Origin: Zea mays
Taxonomy: Eukaryota; Streptophyta; Magnoliopsida; Poales; Poaceae
Length of the DNA stretch: 64,000 bases
Assembly: GCF_902167145.1 (NCBI RefSeq)
Contig: NC_050099.1
Location: 9,128,434-9,192,433 of the forward strand
Reading direction: 5' to 3'
In this document: one piece after another, positions 58,149 to 64,000 of the stretch
Layout of the letters: each line of letters begins with the position of its first letter
Position numbering within the stretch: position 1 is the stretch's first letter
Made by a program: the position numbers and the translations under genes
Notes under the pieces: model-generated
Database searches by the model: none
What the model was told of the DNA's origin: nothing
The model's input: the letters and a program-made list of their open reading frames with translations, nothing else

Positions 58149-60847
58149 TATAACACCCCGGGGTCCACAAACACCCCGGAATGCTACTGAACTACACTTC
58201 TGACATCTATATAAAATTTTGGCAGCATCTCCTTTGCAAAATTGCATAAACGAGGGGGGGGGGGACAACAGTGTATAAACATATATCATGACAAAAACAT
58301 ATCAAGTATTATTAATCGGCTAGCAAAGGGAAGTTAAACATACGACATGAACTGAATTAACCAGTGCGCACGACTAGCAAAAAAATAAACTTCTTTTGAC
58401 AACAAGTTTCTAATTAAATCATGGCTACGCCTGGGCAGCGCTATTATGAGAGTGAAAGTGGACGTGCTGCTACTCCCCTCATTCCCAACATGTATCAAGT
58501 ACCTGCATTGAGTAATGCAAGAGTGAGATGACACATCTCAGCAAGTAAAATAATATCAAACTGTTTAACCACATAAGAATATTGTTTTACCACCACTTGA
58601 TTTCACAACCTTCTCATTACAAAGGTGCAGCACGTATACAACGCACAACACTCCTAGCTACCACACCTCGCAGGTAGAAACCACAATAGTAACATAGTAA
58701 TGTCACTCTTCATATATATACCTCATGAGTGCAAATGTCTGCAAATGCAAGGATGACTTCTGCCTTCATACCTCTAAGGATATGAAGCCGCATCGTACCC
58801 CTCCTCGGGCAACGTACGATGCTAAAAATGTACCGGTACAGTCGGACCATAAGATCACGACATAACTTCAGAATGCAAGATGGATGATGCAATGTGCATG
58901 ACATGCCTACAACACTTCATATAACGTGATTCAAAAAAAATACTTCAACTCCATCCATGATGGGAATCAACCACATATATCATTACCAAATCATGATCAT
59001 CCACAATATTAGACAATTGAGAATTAATACTTTCGAACAAATAAACTTCATCATAGAATTCAATGATTAACATATTTAAAACTTATGCATACTCAATGAC
59101 AGGGAATAGGATGCAAACCAAACGGTAGCAGCCACCACTGTATTTACTTGCCTTTACCGGAAGTTTGGGAAAATCCCTAAGTACGATCCGGAAGTCCACC
59201 ACCTGTTTTTGACACACAACTTAGTGCACCAATTTCACATAACCAGGCTCATAAACGACGCCGCACCTACGCACAAACTCAAACCCCGCCGCGGGTTACA
59301 TCTCTCCCCACACCCACCAAACTGCAGCGGCACTGCTTAATAATTTCATAACTTCAAAATTATGACAGCATTGGTAACAAACAAAAACTCCAGAGGCATC
59401 TACATAAAATTCCCCACAAGTTTTGTATACAATTTATAATTAAATTCCAACATCTAATTAGCCCAAAACAGTTCACAAGATGAACCCTATAATCTGTTTT
59501 TTTTCTCTTTTAGACAGCGACATACCCGGATTCAAACAGCGATATCTTTTAAAATATAATTCCAATTCAAGCGCATAAGTACTCATTGGAAAGATAAGAC
59601 AAAGCCATACATGATTATCATACTGGTTAGCACTAATTAACCACGAAAAATTCCCAGAAATTGCTAATACTACTGCTGTTCACCCACCTGAAAAATCTGT
59701 TTTTTTTTACAGCAACATACCCGGATTCAAACAGCGATATCTTTTGAAATATAATTCCAAATCAAGCACATAAATACTCATTGGAAAGATAAGACAAAGC
59801 CCTACATGATTATAATACTGGTTAATACTAATTACCCACGAAAAATTCCCAGAAACTGCTAATACTACTGCTGTTCATCCACCTGAAAAATCTGTTTTTT
59901 TTGGACAGCAACATACCCGGATTCAAACAGCGATATCTTTTAAAATATAATTCCAAATCAAGCACATAAGTACTCATTGGAAAGATAAGACAAAGCCCTA
60001 CATGATTATAATACTGGTTAATACTAATTACCCACGAAAAATTCCCAGAAACTGCTAATACTACTGCTGTTCATCCACCTGAAAAATCTGTTTTTTTGGA
60101 CAGCAACATACCCGGATTCAAACAACGATATCTCCTAAATTATAACTCCGAATCGAGCGCATAAGTACTCGTTGGAAAGGTATGACAAAGCTCTACATGA
60201 TTATCCCACTGATTCCCACTAATTACCCCACGAAAATTCCCAGAAATCCCTAGAACTACTGCTGTTCACCCACTCACAAAATTCCTGGACAGCACCTCTA
60301 CCGATTCGCAAAGATAAACACATAATCCAATTGATTGCAGCACAAAAACAACAAAAGTTAATCACAAATTCACCTTAGGTTCTTCCCTTCCTCCTTCCTT
60401 CTTCCTCCCTCCAAACTCCAATTGAGATCGCAGCCACACGACGGAGAACCACACGGGAGGGCTGCACCTTGGAGGAGGGGGAGAAATGGGGGGGAGGGGG
60501 GCGGCTAGGGTTTTGGGTGGTGAGGGCTGCAAAGGTTTGAGGAGGAAGAAGATGGGAGGGGGGGGGCGTCCAAGAGAAAGGGGAGGGGAAGGGGCGGCTG
60601 CAACCACCCAATGGGGGAAAAAGGGGGGGGGGGGGGGGGCGGCTAGGGTTAGGGGAGGGTTAGTGGGCCGGATTGCGATTCGCGGCCCAACTCGCTTGCA
60701 CGACAGCTCCCGACCAACCACTCTACTGCTATACTGGTGAATGTTTTCCATAAATTCTAAATCCCCAAAGCGCGACACCCGAATAAGAGAAAAAACAAAC
60801 AAAAAGAATAACCTTCAACTTCTCTTCTTTGCAAACCGGGTATCACA
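58149..60847 (-). repeat. 5' LTR of element F (2699 bp)
   Basis: It is almost identical to 51286-53980. The internal terminus reads TATAACACC on the plus strand where the other LTR has TGTAACACC, so the canonical CA end has become TA in element sense. It contains the four-unit array at 59514-60300. Confidence 0.92.
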
Positions 60848-60852
60848 ATTCT

Positions 60853-61817
60853 ATTGGCCGAAGGCAGCTTCGGACGCAGCAGATTTGGTTCAAAAGTGCG
60901 AAAATTGCCAAAAATGTGCAAGAGATCAGAAGCGACCCTCATCATTGACTCAGCTAATACAACCAACCTGGCCATTGCAAAGATGGGGCTAGGATCTACT
61001 AGGTCCACTTCCACCAGCGCAGGGCAACTTGAGATATGTCGTGGTGGCGGTAGAATATTTTTCTAAGTGGATCAAAGCGAAGCCTTTGGCTACAATAACT
61101 TCGGCTACAGTCCAAAAATTCTTCTGGCAGAATATAGTTTGTCGCTTTGGTGTGCCGAAGGCTATAACTGTGGACAATGGAACATAGTTTGATGCTGAAA
61201 CTTTCAAAGATTTCTGCGATCAGATCGACACGAAAATTCATTTTGCATCAGTCAGGCACCCAGAATCAAACGGACTAGTTGAAAGGGCAAATGGTATTAT
61301 AATGACGGGAATAATGAAGTTAATCTTCAATCAACCTAGAGGAAAGTGGCCAGATGAGTTGGTTAAAGTGGTGTGGAGCCACAATACAACTATATCATGG
61401 TCAACAGATTTTACACCATTCAAGTTATTGTTCGGTGACGAAGCTATAACCGCCGAAGAGGCTAAAGCGGGGTCAATAAGAACAGTAGCTTCAGTAGAAG
61501 ACGAAGCTAATTATTCTATGGCAAAAGATACTATAGAAGGGACTAGACTTCAGGCTGTGGAAAATATCAACAAATATCAAGCCGAAACAATAAAATGAGG
61601 TGATAGAAAAGTTCGGTTGAAAAACATTAAGCCAGGACATCTGGTGCTTCAGAGAGTAGCCAACCCTGACACTGTAGGCAAGCTTCAGCTGAAGTGGTAA
61701 GGACCCGTTCTGGTAGTATCTTCGTCAAGACCCAGTTCTTACAGATTAAAGGATATGGACGACAACGACATTCCTAGATCTTGGAATGCGGATGAGCTTC
61801 GACGATACTATGTGTGA
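60853..61817 (+). pseudogene. Element E pol, 3' part: integrase
   Basis: This continues the integrase after F: YWPKAASDAADL and CENCQKC zinc ligands, AVEYFSKWIKA, TVDNGT-FDAE with a TAG where D has CAA, then HPESNGLVERANG. The C-terminal segment has GHLVLQRVANPDTVGKL and ends NADELRRYYV at the TGA 61815-61817. Further lesions are a frame problem near 60995, a TGA for Trp near 61596 and a TAA near 61697. Confidence 0.85.
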
Positions 61818-62810
61818 CTTGATGTAAACTTTTTTATTTTTTCCTATGGCACCCTTTTCCTTTCTAAAGGGGGAGAAAGGTTTTTAATGGGGCCATAGCA
61901 TGTAATTTTCCTTCTCTTATTCAGCTCTACGAGAGTAAGATCCCCCAAACCATGTAAAATGTAAAATCTGAGCATGCACCATCGAGTGCAGAGAAAGAAA
62001 AGAAACAGGGAGAAGCTCGAAAGTCGTCCCTAAGGGGATGCAGAACATGACGAAGCTACAAAAAAGTCATTCCCAAGGGAGCGCAGCGTAAGTTTTCTGC
62101 TCAAAAGTCGTTCCTAAGGGAATGCAGAGCCAAATACCGCTGAAATATAAGGCGAAGCGCGAAAAGTCAACGCGAAAAATACCACCAAAATATAAGGCAA
62201 AGCGCGAAAAGTCAACAAGAAAAATACCGCCGAAATATAAGGCGAAGAAGTTCAAAAGACGTTCCTAAGGGGATGCAGAACTTACACCAAAAAATAAGCG
62301 GTGAAGCTGAAAAATAAGCGGCAAAGAGATTTCAGTCATTCCTAAGGGAATGAAGGTTATGGATGTGGCTTCATATGTGTGTATTTGGGCATTCATTTGC
62401 ACGATACATTACATCATACATTGCATTCATAAACATTCATTTAGACATACATAGGATCATCATCATCATATCATACAGATACAGACAGTTGCTTCGGCTC
62501 TAAGGATACGGCTTCGGCGAAAGGAAAGGAAGCAGATTTATGCTTCGTTGTGTACGAAAAGAAGGGAAGGTGTTTTTCGCCTTCGGCTCAAACAATACAA
62601 GTTTCGTCCACATCAAAGCAGTTCATACATGGACGGAAAGGTAAAAATATATTACAAGGTATGAACAAATTTACAGAATAGTACACGATTCTTAAATTAC
62701 AATATTCTTTACAAGGATAATGCAAGAGTTTTTCTAGAGTTTTTTTTCACAGTAAGGTTTTTGGCTTCATCATCATTCGTTAAGCTTCGGATCATCTGCC
62801 AAGCTTCGGC
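61818..62810. other. Convergent spacer between pol and aORF of element E
   Basis: Non-coding. It contains the conserved pol-downstream block (61846-61905, reverse of the D and C copies) and, at 61995-62290, repeats of AAGTCGTTCCTAAGGG and of GCGAAAAGTCAACGCGAAAAA with an AATATAAGGCGAAG module. A small open frame at 62067-62255 is produced by these repeats and is not a gene. Confidence 0.65.
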
Positions 62811-64000
62811 TCATTGCTCCTCGGCTTCGTCATCCTGTACATATCAAAGCGGAATAAGGAAAGTGAAAATTTCAAGAAGAAGGTAAAGCAGCAGGCACAA
62901 GTTTATTACCGGCTTGAGGTGGCTTCGAGCTTCGTCACCAGCCAAGCTTGGCCTGCCCTTTGCCCACATTTGAGTAACGAATCTGTTTCTGATGCTTCGG
63001 GCCAGGCCGGGTATGTCATCCAAGTCTGCTGGTGACAGGCTAAAGTTTGGTCTATTTCCAATGTTTCCATGTGTACAGCCAGCCTTCATGAAAGCAACAG
63101 TTGTGCCTCGAGAAGCTAGCAAAGCACAAAAGTCACCATGTCTAGCTATAACTTCGTCGAGAGCATCAACTTCACCTTCAATATGATCAAATGTGCTCGG
63201 CTGGTTTTCAACCGAAGGTTTAAACTTTTTGGAACTGGCTCCAACTGAGTTGATGACCTGCTTTAGCCATTGAATGCTCTGGGTGCCGAAGCCTAAGCAT
63301 TATTCTTGAGGATCTTTGAGTGATTTCTGCAGATTTGAACTTTTTTGAACTTCAGCTTCGAGTTTTGTTTCGAAATCTTTCTTCTCTTGCTCAAAGCTTT
63401 TTGCCTTCATGGAAAGTTCACTGTTCAATCTGGCGATCTCGGCTTGAGCTTCTACTAGTGAACCTTTCATCCTTTGAAGCACGAAGTCTTTCTTGTCTAG
63501 GGCAGCTTCATGATCTTTAATCTTGTTCTCTAAGCCCTCAATTATAACTTCATTTTTCTTGTCCTTGAGGTCTTGTTGCATCCTCAAGGCTTTGCTTAGT
63601 AGTAGGCTCTGACAAAATAACCTTCATCAGAAAACATCATATCAAAACAAAAAAAAGTTAAGGGAAGAATTTTACCTTAAAGTTACAATAAAACAAGCTA
63701 CCGGCGATATGCTGCCATCGGTGTCTGCTGAGATCGGCTTCAAGCTTCGGGAAGCCAACGCTTTTCGATAAAGTGCTAATAACCTTCGCCCCAGTTCAGT
63801 CTCGAAGGCAACCTAAGCTCTCTTCGTCTATACCGCCGAAGAGCAGCGCCCCTGGCTGGTACCCGCAAGATATAGCATAGTCCCTCAGCTCTTCTTTTTC
63901 AGCCTTAGACAACTCTTGCCCAATTATGTTTTGAAAGTTGAAATTTCTTTCTTCCGAAGCATCTTCGGCAAGCTCCTTCTCTTTTTCAGGCACTCAGCCG
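62811..64000 (-). pseudogene. Antisense gene (aORF) of element E, last three exons, broken
   Basis: In minus sense, exon 1 (partial) is 64000-63676, the intron 63675-63608, exon 2 63607-62910, the intron 62909-62835 and the last exon 62834-62811 (ending DDEAEEQ). Borders are GT...AG and coincide with those of D. Exon 1 encodes FNFQNIIGQELSKAEKEEL and YQPGALLFGG; exon 2 encodes a coiled coil (KIKDHEAALDKKDFVLQRM) then EGEVDALDEVI and RPNFSLSPADLDD. A TGA replaces the Gln after CLRD, and a one-base deletion after PQE shifts exon 2. The start of the gene is outside the window. Function unknown. Confidence 0.8.

Larger units (their letters stand above)
51286..60847 (-). mobile_element. Non-autonomous chromovirus derivative F (LARD-type), very young
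   Basis: Target duplication ATTCT (51281-51285 and 60848-60852). LTRs are 51286-53980 and 58149-60847. Element sense is minus: PBS TGGTATCAGAGG (58135-58146), an internal region of about 4.2 kb without gag or pol domains, then a scrap of the pol 3' end and a purine tract. The PBS, PPT, LTR termini and many LTR blocks match G. It must have moved with proteins supplied in trans, presumably from G-like elements. By eye the LTRs differ at only three or so sites outside homopolymers. Confidence 0.9.
47685..64000 (+). mobile_element. Tat-lineage Ty3/gypsy element E, gag-less, truncated by window edge
   Basis: The 5' LTR is 47685-48269, followed at once by the PBS. Pol runs 48312-61817 with insertion F (51286-60847, ATTCT duplication) in the integrase zinc region. 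The antisense gene is at 62811-64000 on the minus strand. The 3' LTR lies beyond the window. Like D it lacks the Gag core and zinc knuckle between PBS and protease. The five bases before the LTR are GGTTG. Confidence 0.88.

Noticed and set aside
62067..62255. Minus-strand frame with repeated peptide FALYFGGIF
   Set aside because: It is produced by the short repeats of the convergent spacer; no start context or homologue is seen.

Overview
This window is repeat-rich nuclear DNA of a grass. The evidence is a set of Poaceae-style LTR retrotransposons (Tat-lineage Ty3/gypsy elements with a large antisense ORF, and chromodomain Ty3/gypsy elements with LTRs of about 2.4-2.7 kb), a CACTA DNA transposon carrying pieces of host genes, and GC-rich intron-bearing plant exons. 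The only host-gene content I can recognise is a small group of broken pectin methylesterase (PME) copies and short captured gene fragments. I see no intact single-copy host gene, no RNA gene, no bacterial operon and no CRISPR array.

Layout, left to right. 1-3034 is the 3' end of a Tat-lineage element (A): an uninterrupted antisense ORF on the minus strand and then the 3' LTR. A sits in an older chromovirus-type LTR (3035-4576). 4577-7060 is spacer with a Copia-like 3' LTR (5181-5910), a probable beta-catenin-like-1 fragment and a perfect hairpin. 7526-34036 is PME pseudogene 1, split in exon 1 by chromovirus G (7948-33158, target duplication GTCAT). G is split in its integrase by Tat element C (14547-29927, GATGG). 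C is split in its 5' LTR by a CACTA transposon (25982-29773, CAG). That is a four-level nest. 34615-44132 is Tat element D (CCCAC). PME pseudogene 2 (45289-46569) is a duplicate of PME 1, and 47100-47630 is a PME fragment of another subfamily. Tat element E starts at 47685 and runs off the right edge. Its integrase is split by F (51286-60847, ATTCT), a very young non-autonomous chromovirus derivative with no pol apart from a chromodomain scrap.

How the parts relate. Tat elements A, C, D and E share one plan: pol on one strand, and between pol and the 3' LTR a multi-exon gene on the opposite strand. That gene has its own TATA box about 165-210 bp before its ATG (C, D and A; the corresponding region of E is outside the window). 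The two genes converge on a spacer of about 0.85-1 kb. In C, D and E the spacer holds a conserved block and repeated motifs. D and E share a deletion of the whole gag domain, so that family appears to have spread without its own Gag. F shares PBS, PPT and LTR architecture with G, which suggests an autonomous/non-autonomous pair. The CACTA element carries fragments of a tRNA methyltransferase gene (TRM5) and of a receptor-like-protein LRR gene. Every target duplication was read directly from the flanks. Family names come from motif recognition and were not checked by database search.
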